Shown here: positions 9,457 through 21,873 of the stretch, one piece after another
Position numbering within the stretch: position 1 is the stretch's first letter
Layout: every line of letters begins with the position of its first letter
Assembly (NCBI RefSeq): GCF_000423505.1
Contig: NZ_AUIC01000003.1
Location: 124,001 to 188,000 of the forward strand
From: Pseudoclavibacter soli DSM 23366
Lineage (GTDB): Bacteria > Actinomycetota > Actinomycetes > Actinomycetales > Microbacteriaceae
Length of the DNA stretch: 64,000 nt
Direction of reading: 5' to 3'
The notes under the pieces: generated by a model
What the model saw: the letters and a program-made list of their open reading frames with translations, nothing else
What the model was told of the DNA's origin: nothing
The model's database searches: none
Made by a program: the position numbers and the translations under genes

Positions 9457-10641
9457 CTACAGCGAGAGCACGACCTGATCGAGCAGGGCCTCGGCGACCT
9501 CGCGCTTGGTGCCCGACGTCTGCGTGACGATCTGCCCCTCGCGATCGAGGATGGCCACAGTGTTGTCGTCGAACCCGAACGTCTTGCCCTCACCCACCTC
9601 GTTGACCACGAGCAGGTCGCAGCCTTTCTTGGCGATCTTGGCGCGTCCGAGTTCAAGCAGTTCGTCGCCCTGGGCAGTTTCGGCGGCGAACCCCACGATG
9701 AGGTTGTCGCGCCCGGCTTGGTGCGAGATCTCGGCAAGGATGTCGGGGTTGGCAACCAGCTTCAGGTTGAGTTCGCTGCCCTCGGTGGCCTTCTTGAGCT
9801 TGCTGCGTGACGGCTCGGCCGGTCGGTAGTCGGCGATCGCGGCGGCCATGATGACCACATCGGCCTCATCAGCGAGCGACACGATCGCCTGGCGCATCGA
9901 CTCGGTGTATCGCGCCTTGATGACCTCGGCCCCGCGCGGCGGATGCACGTCGAGGTGCCCGGCCACGATGATGACCTCGGCACCGCGTGCGAGCGCCTCT
10001 TCGGCGATGGCGATGCCCTGCTTGCCCGACGAGTCGTTGCCGAGAAAGCGCACCGGGTCGACGCGCTCACGGGTGCCGCCCGCACTGACCACGACAGTGC
10101 GGCCGACGAGGTCTTTGGGGCGCAGCTGCTGGTCGACGGCCTGAGCGATGTCTTCGGGGTCGACCAGGCGCCCAATGCCCTGGTCGTCGCCGGTGAGCGC
10201 ACCCACGTCGGGGCCCAGAATGCGCACGCCACGGTTTTTGAGCGTGGCGATGTTGGCCTGCGTGGCCGGATGCTTCCACATCTGCGAGTGCATGGCCGGG
10301 GCCAAGATCACCGGCGCATGCGTCACCAGCAGGGATGCGGTGAGCAGGTCATCGGCTTGGCCGGCGGCGGCACGGGCGATGAAGTCGGCGGTCGCCGGGG
10401 CCACAACCACAAGGTCGGCCTCAGCGCCTAGCGAGACGTGACGCACCTCATCGACAGACTCGAACAGCTCGGTGGTCACCGTGTTGTGCGAGATGGCCTC
10501 CCATGTGGGCTGGCCCACGAAGCGCAGCGCGTTGGGAGTGGGCACCACATGCACGTCGTGGCCTGCTTGCGTCAGCAGGCGAACGGCCTGCACCGCTTTA
10601 TAGGCCGCGATGCCGCCGGTGACCCCGAAAAGGATGCGCAC
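9457..10641 (-). CDS. coaBC: bifunctional phosphopantothenoylcysteine decarboxylase / phosphopantothenate-cysteine ligase
   Basis: Two consecutive steps of coenzyme A synthesis in one 394-residue protein. The N-terminal flavodoxin-like CoaC half shows [11 protein letters not shown], the active-site-type His in the early beta-alpha region and [12 protein letters not shown] (normally PAMN/PAMH). The C-terminal CoaB half begins near residue 185 with [21 protein letters not shown] and has [13 protein letters not shown]. Start ATG at 10641, 9 nt after the rpoZ stop, indicating one transcription unit. Confidence 0.97.
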   Translation of the reverse strand: MRILFGVTGGIAAYKAVQAVRLLTQAGHDVHVVPTPNALRFVGQPTWEAISHNTVTTELFESVDEVRHVSLGAEADLVVVAPATADFIARAAAGQADDLLTASLLVTHAPVILAPAMHSQMWKHPATQANIATLKNRGVRILGPDVGALTGDDQGIGRLVDPEDIAQAVDQQLRPKDLVGRTVVVSAGGTRERVDPVRFLGNDSSGKQGIAIAEEALARGAEVIIVAGHLDVHPPRGAEVIKARYTESMRQAIVSLADEADVVIMAAAIADYRPAEPSRSKLKKATEGSELNLKLVANPDILAEISHQAGRDNLIVGFAAETAQGDELLELGRAKIAKKGCDLLVVNEVGEGKTFGFDDNTVAILDREGQIVTQTSGTKREVAEALLDQVVLSL

Positions 10642-10650
10642 GTCAGTCGA

Positions 10651-11028
10651 TCACTCGGCGTCGGCGTCTGCCGACGCGTCGGTCTCGGTGGTGGTCTGTG
10701 TCCCGGTGACCGCGTCGACAGCTGCGGCGTCTGCCGCGTCTGCAGCGGCGTCAGCGGCAGCGGCCTCGGCGGCGGGATCGATCTTCGTCAGCACGAGCTT
10801 GTCTTCGGCGATCTCGCGCAGCGCGATCGAGAGGGCCTCGTCTTCAACGCTCGAGTCGACGAGCGGCCCGACGTTGTTGAACAGGCTGCCGTCTTGCAGG
10901 TCGGCGTAGTAGTCGTTGATCTGTCGAGCCCGCTTGGAGGCGAAGATGACCAGCCCGAATTTGGAGTCGACGCGCTTGAGCAGCTCGTCGATGGGCGGGT
11001 TGATAATGCCTTCATACGTGTTGGCCAT
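10651..11028 (-). CDS. rpoZ: RNA polymerase omega subunit
   Basis: Small assembly subunit of RNA polymerase. The first 80 residues match omega ([26 protein letters not shown], then [11 protein letters not shown]). The remaining 45 residues are a low-complexity Ala/Asp/Thr tail ([13 protein letters not shown]), a variable extension often seen in actinobacterial omega. Starts 2 nt after the gmk stop. Confidence 0.96.
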   Translation of the reverse strand: MANTYEGIINPPIDELLKRVDSKFGLVIFASKRARQINDYYADLQDGSLFNNVGPLVDSSVEDEALSIALREIAEDKLVLTKIDPAAEAAAADAAADAADAAAVDAVTGTQTTTETDASADADAE

Positions 11029-11030
11029 GT

Positions 11031-11630
11031 TCAGCGGGTCTCCTTCGTGGGGTTGATGCCCATCAAGTGTACGACTTCCTCTGCCGCACGTGCGACTGAA
11101 TCGTTCACAACTTCGTCATCGAACTCGCTGCGTGCAGCAAGTTCGACCTTCGCGGTCTCGAGGCGACGGGCCTGTTCCTCGGGCGTCTCAGTGCCCCGCC
11201 CGACAAGGCGGTGCACAAGTTCGTCCCAGGATGGAGGCGACAGGAACACCAGCCGGGCGTCCGGTGCGTTGCCGCGCACCTGGCGCGCCCCCTGCAGATC
11301 GATCTCGAGCAGCACGGGCCGGCCCGCGGCGAGCGCCTCGTCGACGGGCCTGCGCGGGGTGCCGTAGCGGTACGAGTTGTGCACGGTGGCGTGCTCGAGG
11401 AGCTCGTGCTGGACGATCATGCGGTCGAACGCTTCATCGTCGACGAAGAAGTAGTGCACCCCGTCGATCTCGCCCGGCCGGGGCCTGCGCGTGGTGGCCG
11501 ACACCGACAGCGCCACCTGCGGGTAGTGCTCGCGGATGTAGGCCGCGACCGTGCCCTTGCCCACGGCGGTGGGCCCGGCCAGCACGGTCAGGCGGGCGGG
11601 TGAGGATGCGCTGGTGTCGAACTCGGTCAT
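11031..11630 (-). CDS. gmk: guanylate kinase
   Basis: Phosphorylates GMP to GDP. The 199-residue protein has the P-loop [10 protein letters not shown], the GMP-binding [21 protein letters not shown] and the lid region following it. The ATG at 11630 is preferred because the family N-terminus begins about 15 residues before the P-loop; the open frame upstream runs into the direct repeat at 11671. A GGGAG lies 11 nt before the start. Confidence 0.96.
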   Translation of the reverse strand: MTEFDTSASSPARLTVLAGPTAVGKGTVAAYIREHYPQVALSVSATTRRPRPGEIDGVHYFFVDDEAFDRMIVQHELLEHATVHNSYRYGTPRRPVDEALAAGRPVLLEIDLQGARQVRGNAPDARLVFLSPPSWDELVHRLVGRGTETPEEQARRLETAKVELAARSEFDDEVVNDSVARAAEEVVHLMGINPTKETR

Positions 11631-11670
11631 GATCTGCAATTCTCCCACATCACCGTGCCCCCACCGTGGC

Positions 11671-11926
11671 AAAACCTGCCAACCCGCACCATCGCTGGTC
11701 ACGACCAGCCCGGCGTTGACCAGCGAACGCGCGCAGTGGCACGTTGTGTCCCAGCCGCCGGCCCGCACCCGCCCGCCTGCGCGCACGGGCGACTTCGCCC
11801 CTGCATCTCTGCCCACCGATCGCGGCCAGACCGCCACCCTCCAGCACCTCCCACCCCCCCCGGAGACACGCGGGCGCGCCACGCCGGCCCCCACCACCGC
11901 ACCGCGATCACCGGGCAGAATGCAGC
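11671..11926. repeat. Direct repeat DR-L flanking the 12-14.3 kb island
   Basis: About 256 bp that reappears, in the same orientation and with scattered differences and small indels, at 14327-14553. Shared landmarks in order: AACCTGCC, CTGGTCACGA, GACCAGCGAACGCGCGCAGT, TGCCCACCGATCG, ACACGCGGGCGCGCCACGCC and the GGGCGGAA/GGGCAGAA right arm. The 3' half contains IR element 2. The pair brackets the HigBA-like and HsdR_N-like genes between gmk and pyrF, which are usually neighbours. Confidence 0.85.
11801..11926. repeat. IR element 2 of the TGCCCAGTGATCG family
   Basis: Left arm 11801-11825 (CTGCATCTCTGCCCACCGAT core) and inverted right arm 11901-11926 (reads CTGCATTCTGCCCGGTGAT on the minus strand), separated by 75 bp. 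It forms the 3' half of the direct repeat, so the IR element was part of the sequence that was duplicated. Confidence 0.78.
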
Positions 11927-12011
11927 ACCCCACCCCGCCCCGGCAGCAGCGATCTTGCGGTGTCCGGCGATCGCGCGCAGCGGCAAGTTTTGCAGCGGCG
12001 ACCGCCCGCGA

Positions 12012-12398
12012 CTAGCGACCTGCGTGCACAGATTGCCTCACGCCAGATGCGGACGGGATTTCTCTCTCATCTGTCCGAGCTGTAGCTGGCGATTCCACAA
12101 TCTGCAGCCGAGCGTGCACTGCGGTCGAAATGGCGACCAACGTATGCATGGTCGGGTTCCCGAGACCCCGCTCGACTGCACTGACATCGGTCTGTCTCAC
12201 ACCGGCGCGTGTTGCAACGTCCGCTTGACGCAGCCCGAGCTCGAGTCTGCAACGTTTGAGCGTCTGCCCGATCTGTCTGCGCAGATCGTCTTCATAGAGC
12301 GCGCGACTACCGGCAGCCATCGCGTCCGCGACTTCACGTGCCTCAGGGCGCCATGAGCGCTGAAGATCGTGTGAGAACTCCCCGTATGAGCGCCCCAT
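12012..12398 (-). CDS. XRE-family HTH antitoxin (HigA-like)
   Basis: A 128-residue DNA-binding protein. An N-terminal part (SYGEFSHDLQRSWRPEAREVADAM) is followed by a Cro/C1-type helix-turn-helix at about residues 44-100 (RQADVATRAGVRQTDVSAVERG). It lies downstream of a RelE/Gp49-type toxin gene, the toxin-first order of higBA modules. The ATG at 12398 is chosen because GGAGG is 8 nt upstream; an earlier ATG at 12404 has only 2 nt spacing. A palindrome at 12414-12429 just upstream is a plausible autoregulatory operator. Classed as an antitoxin from context. Confidence 0.8.
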   Translation of the reverse strand: MGRSYGEFSHDLQRSWRPEAREVADAMAAGSRALYEDDLRRQIGQTLKRCRLELGLRQADVATRAGVRQTDVSAVERGLGNPTMHTLVAISTAVHARLQIVESPATARTDEREIPSASGVRQSVHAGR

Positions 12399-12413
12399 CA
12401 CCATCACCTCCGT

Positions 12414-12429
12414 AGTCGTTATACCGACT
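12414..12429 (-). promoter_or_regulatory. Putative operator/promoter palindrome of the HigA-like gene
   Basis: On the minus strand AGTCGGTATAACGACT is an inverted repeat with a TATAAC -10-like centre, about 15-30 nt before the HTH gene start. Such a palindrome over a -10 box is typical of antitoxin autorepression. No convincing -35 box is seen. Confidence 0.45.
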
Positions 12430-12488
12430 TTACCATCGTCAGGTCTCCTGCTCACCCCGTCGTTCTTCATCCCACCCTGGCGCTGAGC

Positions 12489-12911
12489 TCACCACTTTCG
12501 AATCACTCGCGCAGCAATGGTGCGCGCTGTGGCTATGGCCGCCTGCTGCTTCTTCTTGCTTGGGTCTCGGCCCTTGTCATACGCAGTCAACAACAGGATC
12601 AATCTTCGTCCGTGCGTCATGAAGAAAACACGTAGCGTCACTGTCTGTTCGTCTCCAGGGGCAGGCTTGTAGTCAGGGTCGACCCGCTGCATCACCTGCT
12701 TCTTAGATTTCTTGTGCACCCGGAATTCGTAGAGACCCTGCCCAAGAGGTTTGCCCCACTGTGTTCGGCAGACATCGACACCTTCCGTCAGCAGCACTCC
12801 CCGCACCGCGCCATCGAGCAGCTCCTGCTGGTACTCATTCAGTTCTCGAGTCACAGCCCGCTCATACTCAGGCTCCACCTCGATGCGCCATCCCTGCTCA
12901 TCACCTGCCAT
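12489..12911 (-). CDS. RelE/Gp49-type toxin (HigB-like)
   Basis: A 140-residue protein matching phage-derived Gp49/HigB-like mRNA interferase toxins: a central LYEFRVHKKSKKQ strand, then VTLRVFFMTHGRRLILLLTAYDKG and a basic KGRDPSKKKQQAAI tail, the usual end of this family. The ATG at 12911 has GGGGGG 4-5 nt upstream. It precedes the XRE antitoxin by 90 nt. Longer than a typical RelE because of a charged N-terminal extension and an internal loop. Activity not testable from sequence. Confidence 0.8.
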   Translation of the reverse strand: MAGDEQGWRIEVEPEYERAVTRELNEYQQELLDGAVRGVLLTEGVDVCRTQWGKPLGQGLYEFRVHKKSKKQVMQRVDPDYKPAPGDEQTVTLRVFFMTHGRRLILLLTAYDKGRDPSKKKQQAAIATARTIAARVIRKW

Positions 12912-13102
12912 GGTTCCCCCCTAACGAGCGAGATCGACATTGAGTGCTACCAAGCGCCCCCCAAATCTAACGATGGCAGCCGGTCCAACGCGGCCCCGCG
13001 AACAGAAGCCGATTTATGCTCCAGTGCCGCCGATGCAGTGTAGGACCCGGCCCAGCTAAGATTCAGTGTGCTCCCACGCCAGCTGCATCAGAATGTCTGC
13101 CA

Positions 13103-14215
13103 TTAGTCATAGAAGTGCACTGTTTCACGAAGATGATCGGCAAAGCGATAGATCTCATCGAGAGAATCGATCGCCTCACGGGTCTCCTGCTTATCGGCAT
13201 CGAACAAGCCGATGTACTTCTGCCCGGTGTTGAAGTGGAGTCGTGCGATCGGTTTCCGATTGTTATCGTCAAGCAGGATGCCGAAGTACGACTTGGTATC
13301 CCGCTGAGCGATGCGAGACGGTGAGACTTCACTGCAGACAATCGCCCGAACGATTTGGTAGCCTTCCACCTCCTCTAGTGTCGTTTCAATGCCTTTGTCA
13401 GTCTTCTCATCGAAACTGTCGACACTCGCCTGCGCCGCGGCGGCACTGGCTCCCGCGCCTGAAACCGTCCCATCGTCTGGCTCAGCCTGATAAGACTGGC
13501 TTCCCAGCGCAGCCTTCAGACGATCATTGACCTGGTCGGCGAGAAACTGCTTTTGCGCCTTCGGCACGAGCACACCGAAGAGTTCGCGAACCTTCTGCGT
13601 GAAGGCCCCATCGTAGACACGCGATGCCACGGCCTTGACCCAATCATCATCTGGTGCTTTGAACTGAGCGGCAAGGACACGTTTCAGTTCTCCGACATAC
13701 TTCAGCTCTTCTGCCGCATTGAGCACTGAATCAAGATCGAAGACCTCTTTCGTCAGTTTGTTCAGTTCTGGAATCACCACAGGATCGAGGTCAGAGAGCT
13801 GGAACCGCAGGAAGGGCTTCTCATCCATTCGGTTCTGGCGATCGAGATCGGTGTAGAACCGGTACTCGTCTCCATTGGTGAGAATAGCGATACGCGCATT
13901 CGTCACCGCAAAGTAGCGAAAGAGCTGAGAGGCATGGTTGATATTGAGTTCTTCCCCGATCTTCTTGCATTCCACGAGGATCTGAACGACATCATCTTTG
14001 ATAATCGCATAGTCGATCTTCTCGCCCTTCTTGGTCCCGATGTCTGCGGTGTATTCGGGGACCACTTCACTGGGGTTGAATACGTCATACCCCAGCACGA
14101 GAGAGATGAAAGGCATCACGAATGCATTCTTCGTGGCTTCTTCAGTTTCGATCGATCCTCGCTGCTTCTCGATCTTCAGTGCAAGGCTGTTCAGACGTTC
14201 AGTGATTTCGGACAA
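13103..14215 (-). CDS. standalone HsdR N-terminal (PD-(D/E)XK) domain protein
   Basis: A 370-residue protein whose first 170 residues match the HSDR_N domain of type I restriction R subunits: Asp68 in KIDYAI, and Glu82-x-Lys84 in LVECKK form the nuclease triad. There is no helicase region and no hsdM or hsdS nearby. After an Ala-rich linker (about 255-275) is a separate C-terminal domain of unknown function with a GQKYIGLFD segment. The start is TTG at 14215, preceded by GGGAGA 5 nt upstream. Base composition is more AT-rich than the flanking operons, consistent with transfer. It could be a solitary nuclease or defence protein rather than part of a restriction system. Confidence 0.75.
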   Translation of the reverse strand: MSEITERLNSLALKIEKQRGSIETEEATKNAFVMPFISLVLGYDVFNPSEVVPEYTADIGTKKGEKIDYAIIKDDVVQILVECKKIGEELNINHASQLFRYFAVTNARIAILTNGDEYRFYTDLDRQNRMDEKPFLRFQLSDLDPVVIPELNKLTKEVFDLDSVLNAAEELKYVGELKRVLAAQFKAPDDDWVKAVASRVYDGAFTQKVRELFGVLVPKAQKQFLADQVNDRLKAALGSQSYQAEPDDGTVSGAGASAAAAQASVDSFDEKTDKGIETTLEEVEGYQIVRAIVCSEVSPSRIAQRDTKSYFGILLDDNNRKPIARLHFNTGQKYIGLFDADKQETREAIDSLDEIYRFADHLRETVHFYD

Positions 14216-14248
14216 GGTAGTCTCCCAGTAAAGTTACGATTGTGAGAG

Positions 14249-14278
14249 ATTCTACTTGGTGCCGCTGACACCCTCTCA
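14249..14278 (-). promoter_or_regulatory. Putative promoter of the HsdR_N-like gene
   Basis: Minus strand reads TTGAGA, a 19-nt spacer and TAGAAT (complement at 14249-14254), 33 nt before the TTG start. The spacer is long, so this is tentative. Confidence 0.4.
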
Positions 14279-14326
14279 AATCACTTTCTCCTGCACCGCA
14301 CAGCGCAGCCGGCGGCAGTTCCCGTA

Positions 14327-14553
14327 GCAAACCTGCCATCCTGCATCAACACTGGTCACGATCGACCCCGTTCTGACCAGCGAACGCGCGCAGTGGCACG
14401 CGCTGTCTCACCTGCCCACCTGCACCCGCCCCCTGCACTTCTGCCCACCGATCGTGGCCAGACCACCGCCCTCCAGCACCTCCACCCCGGAAACACGCGG
14501 GCGCGCCACGCCGCCCCCGCCGCCACACCGCGATCGCCGGGCGGAAATGCAGC
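14327..14553. repeat. Direct repeat DR-R flanking the island, with IR element 3
   Basis: Right-hand copy of the repeat at 11671-11926. Its 3' half (14433-14553) is IR element 3: left arm CTGCACTTCTGCCCACCGAT at 14433 and inverted right arm at 14527-14553. It ends 36 nt past the pyrF stop codon, so the ancestral gmk-pyrF spacer probably carried one copy. Confidence 0.83.
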
Positions 14554-14589
14554 GCGCATCGACAGAACCTGCCGCGGGCCCGGCGGCGC

Positions 14590-15494
14590 TCAGCTCCAGG
14601 CACCGCGCAGCCGCTCCACATGCTCCGCGATGAGACGGCCGGCCTCGGACGCCGACGCACCCGCCACCGAGCGCGAGACGCTCGCGAGCAGGCGGGAGGC
14701 GCATCCCGGAAACAGCACCGCCGCATCTTCCAGCCGCGCGCCTTGAGCCCCGAAGCCGGGGGCCAGCACGGGGAGGGTGTTGCCCGTGGTGCGCACGTCG
14801 AGCCCGCGGCTGACCGGCGCCTGGGTGGCGCCGAACACGATGCCGAACGATCCGGGGGCGGTGGCGTTCCATATGCCCACCTCGTGCGCCACGTGCGCGG
14901 CGAGCGAGCCCTGCCCAACTCCCGCAGCCTGCCCCACACCCGCAGCCTGCCCCACACCCGCGGCCTGCCCGGCGCCTGCAGCCAGCCCCACGCCAGCGGC
15001 CTGCACCGGCTCGGCCTGCGGGTTGCTGGTGGCCGCCAGCACGAACAGGCCGGCGCCGTTTGCCCGAGCCGTCTCGTAGAGCGGGTCGAGCGCGTGCACG
15101 CCCAGGTAGGGCGAGACCGTCAGTGCGTCACTGGCCAGCGGCGCCTCGGCGGCCAGCCACGCGTCGGCGTAACCCTGATTAGTCGAGCCGATGTCGCCGC
15201 GCTTGGCGTCGGCGATCACCAGCAGTCCGGCTGAGCGAGCCTCCGTGATCACCCGCTCAAGCACGGCCAGCCCGGCCGCGCCGTACCGCTCGAAGAAGGC
15301 GACCTGTGGCTTGACAATGCCCACACGATCCGCCGCCTGCTCGACCATCGCAAGACTGAAGCGCTCAAGGCCGGCCACCCCGCCGGGCAGCCCCCACGCG
15401 TCGAGCAGGTGCGCGTGGGGGTCGATGCCGACGGTCAGCCCGCCGAAGCGGGTGATCGCCTGCGCGAGCCGGGTGCCGAACGAGGTGATGCCCA

Positions 15495-15495
<1 letters not shown>
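14590..15495 (-). CDS. pyrF: orotidine 5'-phosphate decarboxylase (type 2 family)
   Basis: Last step of UMP synthesis. The 301-residue product has GGLTVGIDPH, the catalytic VIADAKRGDIGST motif and SPYLG, as in the longer actinobacterial PyrF type. A low-complexity insertion encoded at 14911-15005 (repeated AAGVGQ) sits in a surface loop between the ATSNPQAE and AAHVAHE segments. The ATG at 15495 overlaps the carB stop by 1 nt (TGATG). Confidence 0.96.
14911..15005 (-). repeat. 18-bp tandem repeat inside pyrF
   Basis: About five 18-bp units (CCCACACCCGCAGCCTGC on the plus strand) encode AAGVGQ repeats. The first and last units are diverged while the two central ones are nearly identical, as expected for slippage-driven growth. 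Reading frame is kept. Confidence 0.85.
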
Positions 15496-18793
<3,298 letters not shown>

Positions 18794-18794
<1 letters not shown>

Positions 18795-19957
18795 TAGTTT
18801 GCGGCTCCTTCGGTGGTGGCGGCACCCTCACGGGTGGCGACGATGAGGTCTTTGAATCGGGTGAACAGGTAGTCGGAGTCGTGCGGGCCGGCGGTGGCCT
18901 CGGGGTGGTACTGCACAGAGAACGCGGGGATGTCGAGGCAGTTGAGGCCCTCGACCACCTGGTCGTTGAGCCCGACGTGGCTGACCTCGACGCGGCCGAA
19001 GCCCGACGGCGAGTCGATCACACCCTCGGTGTCGGCCTTGACGGCGAAGCCGTGGTTCTGCGCAGTGATCTCGACCCGGCCGGTGGCCTTGTCGAGCACA
19101 GGCTGGTTGATGCCACGGTGACCGAACGGCAGCTTGTAGGTGTCGAGCCCGAGCGCACGGCCGAGCAGCTGGTTGCCGAAGCAGATGCCGAAGAACGGGA
19201 TGCGCTGGGCGAGCACCTGGCTGAGCGTCGAGATGACCTCGCGGCTGGCCGCCGGGTCACCCGGCCCGTTCGAGAAGAACACGCCGGCCGGTTGCAGGGC
19301 CACGATCTGCTCGAAGGTGGCGCTGTACGGCAGCACATGCACGTCGAAGCCCTGCTCGCTGAGCTTGCGCACCGTGGCGCGCTTGACGCCCAGGTCGACG
19401 ACCACGAGGTTGCCGAGGCTCTCGCCGACGGCGGGCACCACATACTCTTCGGGTGTGGTGACCTGGCCGGAGAGGTTCAGGCCTGCCATGCGCGGTGAGC
19501 GCTGCACCTGGGCGAGCTGCTCAGAGGCGTCGAGATCGGCGTCTGCGCCGGAGAAGATGCCGGCGCGCTGGGCGCCCTTGTCGCGCAGGTGACGGGTCAG
19601 TGCACGGGTGTCGACATGAGAGATGCCCACGATGTGCTGGCGCACCAGCTCGTCATTGAGTGAGCTGGTGGCCCGCCAGTTCGACACGATGCGGCTGGGC
19701 TCGCGCACCACGTAGCCGGCCACCCAGATGCGGCTCGACTCGTTGTCGACGTCATTGACGCCGGTGTTGCCGATATGCGGCGCGGTCTGAATGACGATCT
19801 GGCCCGCGTACGACGGGTCGGTCAGGGTCTCTTGGTAGCCGGTCATCCCGGTGGCGAACACGGCTTCGCCGAATGTGGTGCCGCGTGCGCCGTAGGCACG
19901 TCCGGTGAATCTGGTGCCATCTTCGAGAACGAGGATGGCCGGGTCGAACACTGGCAT
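18794..19957 (-). CDS. carA: carbamoyl-phosphate synthase small (glutaminase) subunit
   Basis: Supplies ammonia from glutamine to CarB. The 387-residue protein has the class I amidotransferase triad: Cys in [13 protein letters not shown] and the His and Glu in QYHPEA. The N-terminal domain shows [15 protein letters not shown]. Start ATG at 19957 with AGGAG 7 nt upstream. Coupled to carB by a 1-nt overlap. Confidence 0.98.
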
Positions 19958-20023
19958 GTGCTTGCTCCTTGCTGTGTGAGGTTCAAAAGGTCTGAGTGGT
20001 GCGGGGGTGCTGCGAGCTGTGCG

Positions 20024-20554
20024 TCAGAACATCAGCTCGCGGCTTCGTCGCTCGGCGCTCGGCGGCGGGGTGAGCGCATTGACCGCGGCGATCACGGCAG
20101 GCCCATCGCTGGCCTCGCGGGGCCGCAGAAAGGTGGTCACGTCGAACTCGCCCCAGGCCCAGTGCACAGCGATCAGGCCGCCGCGCTCCACACCCTTGTC
20201 GATGGTCCAGTCGGCTGCCTCAGCACCCAGCAGCGACTCGCTGGCGATGAACAGCGGCTCGGCGCCGGCGCGTTCGATGACCACGCCCTCAGGGTGCACG
20301 AACACCTCGCCGTGCGCTCGAAAACCCAGCCTGCGCGCAGTGATGCGATCGAGTGGGTCGGTGAGTCGAGTGGTCGCCGCGTAGAGCACGCGAGCCTGTG
20401 CCACCACATCACCGAGCTGGGACGGCAGGGCGGGCAGGGGCGGGAGTTCGGCATCCTGCGAGCGCGTACGGCGCCGCCACCCAACCCACATGCCCACGAA
20501 CGCGAGCAGCACGATGGCGATAGTGATCGTCGTCGGGATCACTTTTTCGTCCAT
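20024..20554 (-). CDS. single-pass membrane protein of the pyr operon, unknown function
   Basis: A 176-residue protein with one N-terminal TM (about 7-25) followed by a WRRR stop-transfer and a cytoplasmic domain of mixed beta/alpha character that resembles the PH-like protein found at this position in other actinobacterial pyr operons. ATG at 20554 is preceded by GGAGG with 7 nt spacing and overlaps the pyrC stop by 16 nt. Function unknown; location suggests co-expression with pyrimidine synthesis. Confidence 0.75.
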   Translation of the reverse strand: MDEKVIPTTITIAIVLLAFVGMWVGWRRRTRSQDAELPPLPALPSQLGDVVAQARVLYAATTRLTDPLDRITARRLGFRAHGEVFVHPEGVVIERAGAEPLFIASESLLGAEAADWTIDKGVERGGLIAVHWAWGEFDVTTFLRPREASDGPAVIAAVNALTPPPSAERRSRELMF

Positions 20555-21873
20555 TGGGCCACCTCCTCGGGGGTGCGCAGGTGGCCGTCGAGCACCGTCG
20601 GGGTGCCGGCGCTGATCGTGGCGACGACGCGGCCGGGCAGCTCACGGCCGACGAACGGTGAGTTGTCGCTCAGGCTGACCAGCTCGGCGGCGTCGAGCAC
20701 GTGCGGGCTGGCCGCATCGTAGAGAGTGATGTTGGCCGGCTCGCCCACAGCGATGGGGCGGCCCTGGCGCTCGTCGCGGGCCAGCAGCGCCGGGGCGGAG
20801 CTGACCAGCCGGGCGATGTCGGCCCAGCCGAGCACACCGGTGTCGACCAGGGCGGCCTGCAGCACGGGCAGGGTGGTCTGCAGCCCGGTGACGCCGAACG
20901 CGGCGTGCACCCACTCGCACTCTTTGTCTTCGTGCGGGTACGGGGCGTGGTCGGTGGCGATCACGTCGATGGTGCCGTCGGCCACTCCGGCACGCAGCGC
21001 GTCGACATCGGTCTGAGTGCGCAGCGGCGGGTTGACCTTGAACCGCGGGTCGTAGCCAGTGATCTCGGCCTCGGTCAGCAGCAGATGATGCGGGGTGGTG
21101 TCGGCCGTGACTTGAAAGCCTCGGCCCTTGGCCCAGCGCAGCACCTCGACGGCGCCGGCGGTCGACACATGGCGCACATGGAGGCGCGAGCCCACGTGGT
21201 GAGCCAGCAGCACGTCGCGGGCAATGACCGATTCTTCGGCCACAGGGGCGAACCCGGCCAGGCCGAGACGGCTGGCCAGCTCGCCTTCGTTGGCTTGGGC
21301 GTCGCGAGTCAGCTGAGGGTCTTGGGCGTGCTGGGCGACGAGCCCGTCGAAGGCCTTGACGTATTCGAGGGCGCGGCGCAGCAGCAGCGAGTCGTTCACT
21401 CCCCCTTCGTCGGCGAACACCCGCACCTGGGCGGCTGAGTCGGCCATGGCGCCGATCTCGGCGAGGCGCTCGCCACGCTGGCCGACGGTGACCGCCCCGA
21501 TCGGGTACACCTGCACGTAGCCGGCGGCTGCCCCTAAGCGGGCCACGAGTTCGACGGTGCCGGCGGTGTCGGCTGCCGGGTCGCTGTCTGCGGTGGCGTG
21601 CACGGCCGTGTAGCCGCCGAGTGCGGCTGCCTGGCTGGCGCTCAGCACGGTCTCGACCTGCTCGTGGCCGGGCTCGCGCAGGTGCGCGCCCAGATCGACC
21701 AGCCCTGGCAGCACCACGAGCCCGGCGGCGTCGATGGTGAGTTCGGCGCTGTCGGTGTCGATGCATCCGGCGGGTTGAATCGAGACGATGGTGTCGTCGG
21801 TGATGCGAATGTCGACCGGCCCCTGGTCGGGGGTTGACGTCAGCGTCGCAGTGGTGATGATCAGGGAACTCAC
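20539..21873 (-). CDS. pyrC: dihydroorotase, probably with an impaired metal site
   Basis: A 444-residue amidohydrolase aligned end to end with actinobacterial dihydroorotases ([37 protein letters not shown]). Several active-site positions differ from the family: the first His of the HxH metal motif is Gly (GAH, codons 21682-21690), the substrate segment MANTNP reads ATADSDP, the SDDG segment reads ADEG and HAPH reads HAPY. It may be a non-catalytic partner of aspartate transcarbamoylase, as PyrC' is in Pseudomonas, with a functional enzyme encoded elsewhere; alternatively a divergent active enzyme. Overlaps pyrB and the downstream membrane gene. Confidence 0.9.
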   Translation of the reverse strand: MSSLIITTATLTSTPDQGPVDIRITDDTIVSIQPAGCIDTDSAELTIDAAGLVVLPGLVDLGAHLREPGHEQVETVLSASQAAALGGYTAVHATADSDPAADTAGTVELVARLGAAAGYVQVYPIGAVTVGQRGERLAEIGAMADSAAQVRVFADEGGVNDSLLLRRALEYVKAFDGLVAQHAQDPQLTRDAQANEGELASRLGLAGFAPVAEESVIARDVLLAHHVGSRLHVRHVSTAGAVEVLRWAKGRGFQVTADTTPHHLLLTEAEITGYDPRFKVNPPLRTQTDVDALRAGVADGTIDVIATDHAPYPHEDKECEWVHAAFGVTGLQTTLPVLQAALVDTGVLGWADIARLVSSAPALLARDERQGRPIAVGEPANITLYDAASPHVLDAAELVSLSDNSPFVGRELPGRVVATISAGTPTVLDGHLRTPEEVAQWTKK

